The translations under genes and the position numbers were made by a program. DNA of 64,000 nt. Origin: Cristatella mucedo (Eukaryota > Bryozoa > Phylactolaemata > Cristatellidae). Positions 26,140-35,198 of this stretch are shown here, in pieces (position 1 is the stretch's first letter; each line of letters opens with the position of its first letter). The notes below the pieces were generated by a model. That model saw only the letters and a program-made list of their open reading frames with translations, was not told the origin of the DNA and did not search any database. The stretch is taken from the NCBI GenBank assembly GCA_009760855.2, contig WPIO01000006.1:6142001-6206000 (forward strand), given 5' to 3'.

Positions 26140-26462
26140 CGCCCTAAACCTTAAAACCTATGCCCTAAACCCTAACCACTAAACCCTAAACCCTAAATCC
26201 TAAAAACCCTAAACGCTAAACCTTAAAAATCCTAAATTCTAAACCCTAAACCCTAAACGCTAAACCCTAAAAACCCTATACCCTAAATTCTAACCCTAAA
26301 CCCTAAGCCCTAAACGCTAAACCCTAAACCCTAAAAACCCTAAATTATAAACCCTAAGCCCTAAATCCTAAACACTAAACCCTAAACCCTAAAAACCCTA
26401 AAAACTCTAAACCCTAAAACCCTACACACTAAACACTGAACCCTAAAACCTAAACCATAAAC
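26140..26462. repeat. Degenerate CCCTAAA (TTTAGGG-type) array, ~320 bp
   Basis: More than 35 imperfect heptamers dominated by CCCTAAA, with CGCTAAA, CACTAAA and AAACCCT variants. It resembles an interstitial telomere-like satellite. The unit is seven bases, not the six-base CCCTAA usual in animals. Confidence 0.9.
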
Positions 26463-26588
26463 CAGGGTGGGGAATTTCCGGGGGAAACGCACAAGGGGAA
26501 AATGTCCGTATACCCGGGGGATTATCCGGGGGAAACGTACAGGGGAGAATGTATGTACCCCCAAAAGTTCAGCTACGGTCACATCAAG

Positions 26589-26777
26589 AGATTCGCTGTG
26601 CTATCCTTTTTTTTATGTTGTTAGAAAAGTACCCTTTTAGGACATTCCTTTTCAATCCTTCTCATGCTCACTATCCTTCGCATTTCGAAGTCTTGAAATG
26701 CAAAATGTCCCAAAAGTTTACTTTTCCTCCAAGATTAAAACTTGTGTCCTATTTATTTTTTCAATTAAATAAAAATT
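26589..26777. repeat. Polinton left terminal inverted repeat
   Basis: Begins 'agattcgctgtg' and includes 'agaaaagtacccttttagga', 'cttctcatgctcactatc' and 'cccaaaagtttacttttcc'. It pairs with 39146-39325 at roughly 85-90% by eye, with a gapped patch just inside the terminal 12 bp. Confidence 0.9.
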
Positions 26778-26790
26778 GTATTATATATAA

Positions 26791-27177
26791 ATGCCATTGT
26801 CATATATTTCTAGGTCATTATTTAGGAGAAAAGGAGAAAAAGCATGCAGCTGGAAAAAACGAGTTAATAATATATTTAAAAAATACTCTATGTGTATAAT
26901 TGATGTACCTACTAAGGTTAAAGAACTAAGTTATTTTGTTACAAAGTATACATATCCAGAATGTAATACATGTTTATTTGATAAAATTTATAGAGTCTAT
27001 AGTTTTGAACATATTTTAAAAGAAGTTGTTTCTAAAGCTGTTTATCGGAGAAAATGTTCAGTTGAAAAACACATTGAAAAGTGTAAAAAGAAAAGATCTG
27101 AAATTAGTAAAATGGAATGGCCTGAGAAATATAAAGAAATTGTACTAATTAATTCAAAATTACAAAGTGAAGAATAA
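26791..27177 (+). CDS. Polinton ORF, 128 aa, unknown function
   Basis: An intact ATG-to-stop frame just inside the left repeat. The protein is Lys/Glu-rich and basic, with a CxxC (PECNTC) at about residues 57-62, further Cys residues later and a charged C-terminal half. I recognise no family. The position next to the terminal repeat and outward of the integrase suggests an accessory role, which is inference only. Confidence 0.6.
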   Translation: MPLSYISRSLFRRKGEKACSWKKRVNNIFKKYSMCIIDVPTKVKELSYFVTKYTYPECNTCLFDKIYRVYSFEHILKEVVSKAVYRRKCSVEKHIEKCKKKRSEISKMEWPEKYKEIVLINSKLQSEE

Positions 27178-27179
27178 CA

Positions 27180-27412
27180 TATTGCAGACATCATACTAAT
27201 TATTATAATAATGTTAGTACTGATGACTGTTTTTGTGATAAAGATAACATTCTTGGAAAAAGTATGATTATGATCAAGAACTTGAACAATTAGGTTTTCC
27301 AAAAATTAAAGTAACAGATTATGATATTGAAATTGCTGAAAATAGTAGTGATGTGGTTGATTGTATGCTTCCAAATTGTCGACATACACCTATTCCTAGA
27401 CATTGGAAATAA
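27180..27412 (+). pseudogene. Polinton small ORF, frameshifted
   Basis: A short frame ends at 27412 with 'VVDCMLPNCRHTPIPRHWK'. Upstream coding-like sequence ('STDDCFCDKDNIL', about 27205-27250) lies in another frame, so a frameshift probably occurred near 27258. The piece is Asp/Cys-rich and of unknown function. The start codon is not identifiable. Confidence 0.4.
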
Positions 27413-27433
27413 ATTATAAAATAATATAGGACA

Positions 27434-27835
27434 ATGTCAGACCATCGAACCAAATACGCAAATACCAAGTATAATCAAATACTTTTAGACAGTGATAGAA
27501 TTAAAGGTTGCTTAACAAAAATAATACGTATTAGATATGGTTTTCAATTTTTAGGTATCTTACTATCTCTTGCAATCACAGTAGCAAGTACTTATATTCA
27601 AAAACATGAGGAACTTTCTCACGTAGTAACAGTATTAGGTGCTTTATCAACAATGATAATCTCAATAGATAGTACAATATCACAAATTGATATAAGGAAA
27701 AGGTCTACTCTTCAAGCAAATCATAACTTAGTTTCAAAGATTGTAGATGCATTAGATGATGATTAAGTGACTAAAGAAGAATTCGATCAAATAATTGTTG
27801 AATCATTAGAAAATATAAGTTATACTAAGGCTTAA
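27434..27835 (+). pseudogene. Two-TM membrane protein, SLATT-like, with premature stop
   Basis: The ATG at 27434 opens a 110-codon frame. A TAA at 27764-27766 interrupts it, and the same frame continues another 22 codons to 27833-27835. A soluble basic N-terminus (about residues 1-34) leads to a TM helix (~36-54, 'FQFLGILLSLAITVAS'), a short loop, a second TM (~64-80), and a charged C-terminal helix. This is the layout of SLATT/DUF4231-type two-TM proteins, which bacteria and large DNA viruses carry. Assignment is by architecture, not by a diagnostic motif. Its end overlaps the converging integrase by 11 bp. Confidence 0.5.
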
Positions 27836-28574
27836 CAACTTGCAACTCCTCTCTAACAAAACTTCTTTTAACATCATTTACCCAAAATCTAACAGCTTGT
27901 TCTTGCAATACCATTATTCTAGCAATAGTATGTTTGGGTAAACTCCATATCGCATCTGTAGCTCTTCTTCTCTTTTCATCTTCTCCTTCACCTGGTTCTA
28001 ATAAATATCTAACAGTTGTTCCAAATTCTAATAATGGTTCTTGTTCTACTTTTCTATGATATTTTGGTTTCTTTAGTTTTACTTTTTCTTTTTTTCTCGC
28101 TTTAACAGGTTTTTCACCTATTGCTTTCGTAAGACTATTATTTATATAATCAATAATCTTTGGTAAATTATCAATCCACTCTCTGTTTATAGTATATTCT
28201 CCTTTGTTTATAATTTCTATTTCTTTTTCATACTGAGCAATAAATGCTCTCCCAGCAACTGTTCTATTCATTCTTTCAACTAATGCAACACTCTTTTCAC
28301 TAGTACCTTCAATAATTTGTGTTTCATGTTTTTTCATTTCTTTAGCAAACTCTCCTTTAAACCCTGATCCTGGATCAACTGTCATTTTCTTTGGCCATTT
28401 CAAAGGACCTATATTGTAAATATCTATTATTGCTTTTGTTACTTCTTTAGAAGTCTTTGTTTTAAGAGGTCTTGAATCTTTATATCTACTAGCAACATCA
28501 CTAACACTACGTGCATATTTATATCCAGAATCATTTTTAGGAAGAGATAATAAAAGAGGTTCAGGAAGAGATAA
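27825..28574 (-). pseudogene. Polinton integrase (retroviral-type DDE), 5'-incomplete
   Basis: Reading the minus strand, the frame is open from 28574 and shows the Polinton integrase core: 'SGYKYARSVSDVASRYKDS' with the first Asp, 'MTVDPGSGFKGEF' with the second Asp, then 'VALVERMNRT' with the Glu. About 32 residues separate the last two, close to the D-35-E norm. A basic linker and a C-terminal region ('IARIMVLQEQAVRFWVND') follow. The N-terminal zinc-binding HHCC part is missing: a TAA at 28575-28577 and low-complexity sequence replace it, and no ATG precedes the core. The enzyme would join element ends to target DNA. This copy is probably not functional. Confidence 0.85.
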
Positions 28575-28578
28575 TTAA

Positions 28579-28779
28579 AGAGGATCAGGTAGAAGACAAG
28601 TAAGTAGAGGAGAATCAGTTCCAACAAATGCTCTTTTTGCAGCAATATCAAATGCACTTAGTAAAAAATTCTCAGGTAGTAAAGAAAGATATAGTGGTTC
28701 AGGAGTTGGTGGATGTGCTGATAAAGAACAGATGATTGCAGAATTAAAAAAGACTATTGAACAATTAAAAAAAAAGTAA
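28579..28779 (+). pseudogene. Arg/Gly-rich short ORF upstream of the protease
   Basis: An open frame reads 'RGSGRRQVSRGES' and ends in a Lys-rich coiled stretch 'MIAELKKTIEQLKKK' at a TAA (28777-28779). Upstream, the same frame repeats RGSGRDN but is cut by a TAA at 28576-28578. It may be the end of a DNA-condensing or minor virion protein, or an N-terminal extension of the protease separated by a slip in the A-run at 28767-28775. Function unknown. Confidence 0.4.
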
Positions 28780-29156
28780 AATCATCACCTTTGACTGATA
28801 TAGAAATAAATAATTATATGAAAGAATTAGATATAAAAGTTTTTAGAGGTGTCTTTGCAAGAGGTGAACTAACAAAACCATAAGGAAATGAATGTCTTAT
28901 TTGTAATACTGGTGAATCAGAAAAAGCAATATATCACTGGGTAGCACTTAAAAAAGAAGGAAACAAATGTTTTTACTTTGATTCATTTGGTGCGCCACCA
29001 ATGCCTGAAGTAATACAATATTTTGGTGTTATACCAACATTTATGAAGTTTAAGTTACAAGAATACAATCACACAGATTTTGAAAGAAGGTGTCTAATCT
29101 TCTTAAAACTAATGCAAGAATCAGATTTTGGATCGACAATAGAATTATTAATTTAA
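28780..29156 (+). pseudogene. Adenain-like maturation protease (Polinton PRO), inactivated
   Basis: The frame shows the family layout: 'FRGVFARGELTKP' near the N-terminus, the catalytic His in 'IYHWVALKKEGNKC', the acidic residue in 'CFYFDSFGAPP', and a C-terminal hydrophobic helix 'RCLIFLKLMQ'. In active relatives this cysteine protease cleaves virion precursors. Here a TAA at 28881-28883 interrupts the frame. At the position of the catalytic Cys-Gly the sequence reads Phe-Glu (TTTGAA, 29079-29084). No ATG lies ahead of the first motif except an internal one at 28818. The copy is doubly dead. Confidence 0.85.
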
Positions 29157-29185
29157 CTTAAACATTTTCTTTTCCTTGTATAGAA

Positions 29186-29683
29186 ATGGAAACGGAGAAT
29201 AAAAGATTCGTTGTACTCGAAAATGCTGCAGTCGTAATTCCTAAAGAAAAATAAGCACGCATTCATATTGAAGAGAAAATTAGTAAAGATTCTAAGCCCT
29301 ACTTCAATGCATGGATGTATATTACAGAAGATATGAGACCTGTACTTGAAGATATTGCTAATAGAGCAAGTATGAAACTTGAATTTAGTGGATATGATAT
29401 GAGTGCTCGTTCAACTATTGGTATTATAATTGCATTTGGTAATAAACCAAGTATTCTCTTTGATCAAAAGAACAAACAAATTAAATTTACTAGTATTGCT
29501 GAAATAATTCAAAAATTTAGAAATGACTTTGCTGTTACTGGTACTCGTGATGGGTCATATGTTATTAAAGATACTTATAACTCAGAAGAAAGACTAAATA
29601 TTAGATTGAAGATTGATCAAGTTAAAGTTTATAATATAGATAAAAAACAATCACAGGATAAATTCAATCCTGCAGATTATTAG
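29186..29683 (+). pseudogene. Polinton ORF, ~165 aa, unknown, one in-frame stop
   Basis: An ATG at 29186 follows a short gap after the protease. The frame runs to 29683 but is interrupted by TAA at 29252-29254, after 22 codons. The rest (122 aa from 29315) has mixed alpha/beta composition ('IGIIIAFGNKPSILFDQKN') with no TM segment or recognisable motif. It lies between the protease and the hydrophobic virion-like pair, so a virion role is plausible but unproven. Confidence 0.5.
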
Positions 29684-29695
29684 ATACATATATAT

Positions 29696-29998
29696 TCAAA
29701 TAAAACAAAATAAAAATGCAACCGCTACTGCTATCGAAATTCCCGTTCCAACACCTCCAATTATACTAGCAATCAAACCGACAAGTGCTGGGATTGCAGG
29801 AAGAAAACCTCCTGACCTTACTTCTAAGAAATTCTTTGACCAGGATTTAGGGTCTAATTGACTTGCATCCCAATTCACTTCCATTCCAAAAGCCTCACTT
29901 GAATACTGGCTTGAATTCCGTTGCCACGGATAGTTATCTTTTTCTGCTGCAAGTAATACGTCATTAATTGCAAGCCCAATTTCTAGTGATTCAATCAT
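29696..29998 (-). CDS. Small virion-like protein with a Gly-rich hydrophobic C-terminus (adenovirus core-protein-like)
   Basis: ATG at 29998. The preceding minus-strand gene ends in TGA at 29995-29997, giving an ATGA overlap. Residues 1-65 are polar. The C-terminus carries 'RSGGFLPAIPALVGLIASII' followed by more Gly/Ala/Val. A GGFLPA-type motif followed by a small-residue hydrophobic stretch is known from adenovirus core proteins and their adintovirus/Polinton counterparts, where it contributes to virion assembly and membrane interaction. The resemblance is short, so it is an inference. Confidence 0.55.
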   Translation of the reverse strand: MIESLEIGLAINDVLLAAEKDNYPWQRNSSQYSSEAFGMEVNWDASQLDPKSWSKNFLEVRSGGFLPAIPALVGLIASIIGGVGTGISIAVAVAFLFCFI

Positions 29999-30375
29999 CT
30001 TTTGCAATCCTTCTTTTTTTCTGACACTGTTTTCCAGAATAATTGCCCGTATTTACCACTAGTAATATCATCTACTATTTGTTTGATAAATAAAGATAAA
30101 TTGACTAATCCTGTAAAACCACTAAGAAAACCTCCTAAAACTTTCGTTCCAGCTCCAATAATTTTAAGAGACTATAATACTTTAGGAACAGCTGTAGCAA
30201 TTTTTTCAGACGCTTTTAATGATAATCTTGCAGCGAGTTTTGGTAATAATTGTGTAACTGCTTTTTCGCCTATTTTTGTTGCAGTTTTAACACCTTCTAA
30301 CACATCTTTAGTTGTTTTAATCCCTCCTTTTAAATCTTCTTCCACTCCTTTACCTCTCTTTACTTTTTTCATCAT
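29995..30375 (-). pseudogene. Small basic/amphipathic virion-like protein, one in-frame stop
   Basis: Starts at ATGATG near 30375. The N-terminal ~67 residues are Lys-rich and amphipathic ('LLPKLAARLSLKASEKIAT'). A TAG at 30172-30174 is followed in the same frame by a Gly-rich hydrophobic stretch ('VLGGFLSGFTGLVNLSLF') to TGA at 29995. It is coupled by the ATGA overlap to the next gene. Size, charge and the amphipathic/hydrophobic layout recall minor capsid proteins of the adenovirus pVI type, but no diagnostic motif is visible. Confidence 0.5.
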
Positions 30376-30387
30376 ATATTATATAAT

Positions 30388-31242
30388 GGAAAAGTTATAA
30401 AAGTTAATGGTAATATTTATACTAATCTTGATGCAAATAATAATAGAATAACTAATGTAGGATTTTCAGTTAATAGTGGTGATGCTATACGATTGGATTA
30501 TGTACTTAGTACAAGTGCTGGTAATAATGTTATTAGTAATCCTTCAGAAGAAATAGCAAAAGTATCAGATCTAACAGATTTGATACCAAAGAGTGGAGCA
30601 GTAATGAAATCACAATTGAATTGCAAGAATATTGTTGGTATATCTGGTAACTCAGCTGATGGAACTGTTTACTCAGATCTAAAACCTTATAAAGTAATAA
30701 ACTATGGATTATTAAAAAGCATGACTGCTGTGTTTCAAGGTAAAGCAATGTCAAGCATTGATATGGGAAATAAGAATATTATGAATGTAAAAGTTTCTGA
30801 TGTAGCATCAAAAAAATATGTTGATACTAATAAACAAGTAGCATTTACTTACTTAGGATTGAATGGAACCTATCCAAGTATATTCTATCTTGATATGTTA
30901 GGTTTAAATATTACTGCCAATGGAAGTACTGGTTTTCATTCTCAACAAATAACACCAGGTGATATGCCTGTTATTGCAGCTACTGGAAAAGTTGTTGCAT
31001 ACAATACTAATCTCAAAACAGTCTTTCCAGGACTACTACCTAATTTTGGAATGGTGTCTAATACTATGTACGCAACTAATAAAACTAATTCTTATTTAGA
31101 GTTAACCAGTGGTAATACTTATGGTGTAAGTGGTACAGTAGTTTTAATAATTAACATTGATGGTACGTGTAGATATGCTATTGATAAATTTACAGTTGCT
31201 AGTGGAATTCCTTTTATAGATTTTATTGTTAGTATTGTATAG
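30388..31242 (+). pseudogene. Fibre-like protein 1, start lost
   Basis: The frame is open from about 30388 to 31242. The only nearby ATG (30386) is in a different frame and terminates at once, so the 5' end is frameshifted. The N-terminal half has repeats of the type 'N.I.NV....D...K.YVDT' ('KNIMNVKVSDVASKKYVDTN'), as in bacteriophage tail fibres and Polinton fibre genes. The C-terminal ~125 residues form a distinct Gly/Thr/Asn-rich domain, probably the head that contacts a surface. It shares the theme with the next three genes in tandem. Confidence 0.65.
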
Positions 31243-31244
31243 AA

Positions 31245-32125
31245 ATGTTAGGAAAAAGAAGTAGAGAAAAATACTCAAAGAATTGTATTAGAAAGACTGG
31301 TGATATACTCAGTGGAAATCCAAGTATGAATGGAAATCTTATAAAAAATTTAGGAGATCCTGTTGATGCTGGTGATGCAGTAAATAGAAAATATATAGAT
31401 ACGAACTTTGTTACTAAGATTTCTAGATCAACATCGAATGATAGAGATATTGATATGAATAGTTTTAGAATAGTAGATCTTGCTAATCCAATAAATCCTA
31501 GTGATGCTGCAACGAAGAATTATGCTGATAGTAAACTATCTATTACTGGTGGAACAATTAATGGAAATTTAATTGTAGATGCTGGTATTAGTGCTAGTGC
31601 TCCTCCAGATAATGATTATAGTGTAGTAAATAAAAGTTATATTGATACAAACTTTCTTAGATGAAATGGTGGAGCAGTTAATGGTAATCTAGACATGCAA
31701 AACAATTTTATTAGAATTGTAAATGATCCTGTTAATCCTAATGATGGTGTTAATCTTGTTATCTAAATAGAATATCTGACGGAAATGTTGCAAGAATAAC
31801 ATTTAATGGAGTAATAAATTCAGCACAATCAACAGATGTTTATGGGACAAATTATCAAGGAAAATCGAATGTTGATAGTGGTAGTATTGTACTTCCTCCT
31901 AGATCTTTATTTGTAATTTCAACGGTGTATGCATCACCAAATGGATCACTAAGAATGTTAATTCCTCTTCCACCAGCAGGAACAAATGCTAATTATTCAC
32001 TTCAGTTATTTGGAAGTTGTAGTATTGATTCAAATAACAAATTAGTAGAAGCTTCACCAATTATATCTGGACAAAATTTATTTGATAAAACAATAACTGT
32101 AACTGTTTATATAGCAATATATTAA
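31245..32125 (+). pseudogene. Fibre-like protein 2, stop and frameshift
   Basis: ATG at 31245, three bases after the previous stop. It contains at least four fibre repeats, for example 'NLGDPVDAGDAVNRKYIDTN' and 'ANPINPSDAATKNYADSK'. It is broken by TGA at 31662-31664 and by a frameshift near 31760. The frame resumed there ends in a Pro/Ser/Asn-rich head domain ('PLPPAGTNANYSLQLFGSCS') at 32125. The shared stalk and distinct head compared with fibre 1 suggest duplication followed by head divergence. Confidence 0.65.
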
Positions 32126-32713
32126 ATGCTTTCTAGAAAAGACTTACAAATGGATGGAACATTGAACTTTGATTCAAATAGAATAATTAATGTTGGAAAC
32201 ACTGTTGATGAATTAGAAACAGTTAATAAAGCATTTGCTGATAACAATTATCTAAGAAAAGATTCTGATCAACATATAACTGGTAATTTATCTGCAAACT
32301 AAAAAAAATATGTAAGAATATCAGATCCTGTCAATGGAAGAGATATTGCAACAAAAAAGTATCTTCATACAAAATTAGATAGGTATATGCGACCTGTAAG
32401 AATAAGTGGAAACTTAAGTATTAATAAATTAATAATGAGAAGAAATGAACCAAAATTTGATGGTTATGGATCAAATGATTTAATTTATTTTAAATTCTTT
32501 CATATTTTTTACTTAAAGTGTGGAAATTATCCATATATTTATAATGTTATTGCTAATACACGTTTTATTGGATATTTGGGCAATTTAACTGTAAACAGTG
32601 TAAATAATATTGGAATACCAACACAAGCATTTTCTTCATCTAATGGTCAACAAGTTTTAGCAAAACTATCAGATGTAAACATAAGAAACCAACATACTCA
32701 AGAATTCAAATAA
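32126..32713 (+). pseudogene. Fibre-like protein 3, one in-frame stop
   Basis: ATG at 32126 immediately follows the previous stop codon. Stalk repeats include 'NRIINVGNTVDELETVNKAF' and 'RISDPVNGRDIATKKYLHTK'. A TAA at 32300-32302 interrupts the frame, which otherwise reaches 32713. The end is a short domain with aromatic-rich and Asn-rich stretches. Function by analogy: a trimeric attachment fibre. Confidence rests on the repeats. Confidence 0.6.
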
Positions 32714-32728
32714 AAATAAAAGATATTG

Positions 32729-33384
32729 ATGTCATCTAATGGAGTTATTAATGATATAAACAGTGAAACTAGATATGTGACATATAATAGAGCAAATATT
32801 AATAATTCATTTTTATTAAAAGATGATAATAGAACAAGAGTAAATTATAAACTTGCAATATTAGTAATTAGCTTAAGTGTAAAAAAAAACAATTAGATAG
32901 TGATATTATATTCTTAAAATGTAACTATAAATTTAATTATCCAAATCTATACACTTCTAATTTACTTAAAATGAAGTATTATAATATTGAAAATAATTAT
33001 ATGCATGTGTTAAGTGAATCTATGTTTAATATAACAAATTTCAATGGAGAAAAAATAAAAACAATTGCTTTCAATCTTGTTTATCCTATTTTGAATTTTG
33101 GTACTATTTCAACGCCAACTGATTTGGACTATATTGAGATTTTGTTAGTTAATGGTGTAAAGTATTCACAATCATCATCACAAGATCTTGGTCCTAAATA
33201 TGGCGATGGTTTTTCAAATCATTGGTACACATCTGATAGTATGGAAGAAGGGGGTCCTTCAATTACAGATGTAACTGATATTATAGATGCTCCTCCTGCA
33301 ACTACAGCAGATTGTGGTTTTCCTTTAGATAATCCTCCTACAACTACAACTGGATATGATCCTGCGGAAGACGTACCTTTTTAA
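32729..33384 (+). pseudogene. Fibre-cluster ORF 4, frameshifted
   Basis: ATG at 32729 opens a frame with one degenerate stalk-like unit ('INSETRYVTYNRANINNSF'). It is lost at an A-run (32881-32890) and continues in another frame to 33384. The C-terminus is Asp/Ser-rich and then Pro/Thr-rich ('PPTTTTGYDPAEDVPF'), unlike the other three. Its stop overlaps the converging minus-strand gene by 3 bp. Probably a virion surface protein, but this is inference from the neighbours. Confidence 0.5.
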
Positions 33385-33750
33385 ATCTTCCAATCCTTAG
33401 TCTCTTTAATAAACTCTTCAGGTGCATCAAACCTGATTACTTCTTTCATTGGTTTAGTTAGTTCTATTTTTTAGAGTAAGCTTCAGAGCTCATACTATTT
33501 ATTTTTTCTACTTTTAAGTCTTTAAAGAACTCTTCAAAGATTGAACCATCTCTAACTTTAACAAATATATTTGCTATTTCTGGTTCAGATTGGTTAATTC
33601 TAAGTGTTTTATATTCTAATACTAGTTTTACAGCATCTAACAAAGTTGATCTGATGTCTTCACATCTACCCATTGGATAAGAAGAGATTTTAAAGTTTGA
33701 AAGCTGTTGTCCTTGTGCTTCTTATGGACAGTCTTTACTTCTTGTCTCAA
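33381..33750 (-). pseudogene. Polinton minus-strand ORF, broken, unknown
   Basis: A central open segment (33464-33673) is Lys/Glu-rich. Coding-like sequence continues downstream in another frame after a T-run (33466-33472) to 33381 ('VIRFDAPEEFIKETKDWKI'), and upstream past an in-frame TAA at 33722-33724. No start codon is evident. It is the first of the leftward gene train that ends with the polymerase. No family recognised. Confidence 0.4.
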
Positions 33751-33777
33751 TATTTTTTTATATTTTATTTAATTTAA

Positions 33778-34256
33778 TTAAACTACACTTGGATCAGGTT
33801 GTGCTAGTGCTGCCTCGGCGGCTTTTTTTTTACACTCTCACCATCAGTAATACTTGGTAGAACTGCATAACATTCATCTTTAACAATTCCAAAGATGTCA
33901 GGTTTAACACCAGACACTCCAGATATGACTGTAGAGTCTGATGGAAGTTGTGATGCAATCCAGGTAGTATAACCGGCAATCTCACTTGGATCATCGAGAA
34001 GAGCATCAACTTTAGATCTAACTCTTTCCTCAAGTCCCGATAGAACTTTAGTTCGACCAGCACTAATAATCTTTTGTGCTTCAACTTCTGCTTCATCGAG
34101 ATAGAATTTCTTAACCGAAGTATCAGTCATACCAGCAATATCAGAATTGAGCATTGTTTCATCGTGTGCTGTCATTCTTGACCTAACATGATAATCAACG
34201 TAAGATTTAAGTGCCAATGCAATAGTTGCAAGACTGGGATCAGTAACGGCTTCCAT
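33778..34256 (-). pseudogene. Polinton ORF, ~155 aa, unknown, 3' frameshift
   Basis: ATG at 34256. A 150-residue frame ends at 33804. Just before that end lies an A-run (plus strand T-run 33823-33831). A one-base slip there would place the frame on an Ala-rich end closing at 33778 ('QPDPSVV'). The protein is helical, acidic/polar and contains 'AEVEAQKIISAGRTKVLSG'. No domain recognised. The length and its place in the virion-like/replication train are all that can be said. Confidence 0.5.
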
Positions 34257-34317
34257 TTCCTATATAATAATAAAAAATAAAATACATGCACAAACAATAA
34301 AAGAAAAAGAAAATGTA

Positions 34318-34566
34318 TTATTTCGTTGTATGATAATTTTGGAAAACTCCTGAACAAATATTATCTAGCTTATTATTATAATCTTCTATTTTATCACAAA
34401 GATCACAAATTTTAATTAAATCTTCAATAGCTGAATCAGGTAACAAAGAAACATAAGAAAATTGATTTGTAAACATCTTAGATCCAAAAACTTTAAATCT
34501 TTCAGAATAAACACCATATGCAGCATTTTTAGCTCTTTCACAACATAGAATCCTTGCAATATCCAT
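34318..34566 (-). CDS. Polinton small ORF, 82 aa, paralogue of the next gene
   Basis: Intact ATG frame. It starts 'MDIARILCCERAKNAA' and has a C-terminal helix 'LIKICDLCDKIEDYNNKLD'. Both blocks align with the adjacent 34595-34855 product, so the two are tandem paralogues. Cys pairs (CC, CDLC) might bind metal. No family recognised. Confidence 0.6.
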   Translation of the reverse strand: MDIARILCCERAKNAAYGVYSERFKVFGSKMFTNQFSYVSLLPDSAIEDLIKICDLCDKIEDYNNKLDNICSGVFQNYHTTK

Positions 34567-34594
34567 TTTTTCTATATATGATTATAAAATTTAT

Positions 34595-34855
34595 TTATTT
34601 ATTACTACTCCTGGTTGTTTTTGGTGTTTTAGATTTTTTATTTGCTCCATCAAGCATCTCATTTATCTTAGTACGACTCTCTATTAGTTTATCACATGTA
34701 TCACATATATCTATAAGAATACTAATATAAGAACTATCAATATCTGGAATGAGTTTGTCTAGTGAACGTTGATCTTGACCTTTAAGTTTTTGAAGACAAA
34801 TTTTTACTGCCATTTCTCTAGATTTTTCACAACTTAAAATTCTTGAGACATCCAT
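34595..34855 (-). CDS. Polinton small ORF, 86 aa, paralogue of the previous gene
   Basis: Intact ATG frame starting 'MDVSRILSCEKSREMA', with 'ILIDICDTCDKLIESRTKIN' near the C-terminus, followed by a Lys/Thr/Ser-rich tail. Conserved positions shared with the neighbour (MD.RIL.CE; ICD.CDK) argue for selection on both copies while the element was alive. Function unknown. Confidence 0.6.
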   Translation of the reverse strand: MDVSRILSCEKSREMAVKICLQKLKGQDQRSLDKLIPDIDSSYISILIDICDTCDKLIESRTKINEMLDGANKKSKTPKTTRSSNK

Positions 34856-34892
34856 TTTCTATATATGAAAATAAAACTTTATTTAATTGAAA

Positions 34893-35174
34893 TTAAATCT
34901 CTTCGCCTTCAGAGCTGTCCAATGATTCAAGATTCTCTTCGCATGCTTTTACTTCCTCACCGATGAGATCTTCATAATGTTTACCAAGTAGGAGTTCTTC
35001 TAGATCTTCACCCTCTTCTGATTCAGAATCTGTTTCAATGTAAGATGAAGTTTCAGACTCGTAAGACTCAGATTCAGATTCTGTTTCCATTTGATAATCA
35101 GGATCATCGATTGAATCCTCTGAATACTCTGACTCACTATCAGAACTGGTAATATCGATTTCTTTGGGATCCAT
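34893..35174 (-). CDS. Polinton highly acidic Ser/Glu-rich protein, 93 aa
   Basis: Intact ATG frame. Almost the whole protein is Ser, Glu and Asp ('MDPKEIDITSSDSESEYSED'), disordered and probably phosphorylatable, with a short hydrophobic patch 'LEELLLGKHYEDLIG'. It could be a histone- or DNA-binding-protein chaperone or a replication accessory, but no motif decides this. Confidence 0.6.
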   Translation of the reverse strand: MDPKEIDITSSDSESEYSEDSIDDPDYQMETESESESYESETSSYIETDSESEEGEDLEELLLGKHYEDLIGEEVKACEENLESLDSSEGEEI

Positions 35175-35198
35175 CCTATAATGGTAAAAATAGTTTTG

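Noticed and set aside
30002-30400. 132-codon plus-strand frame in the Polinton
   Set aside because: Antisense shadow of the minus-strand amphipathic virion-like gene, which has the better start, overlap coupling and composition.
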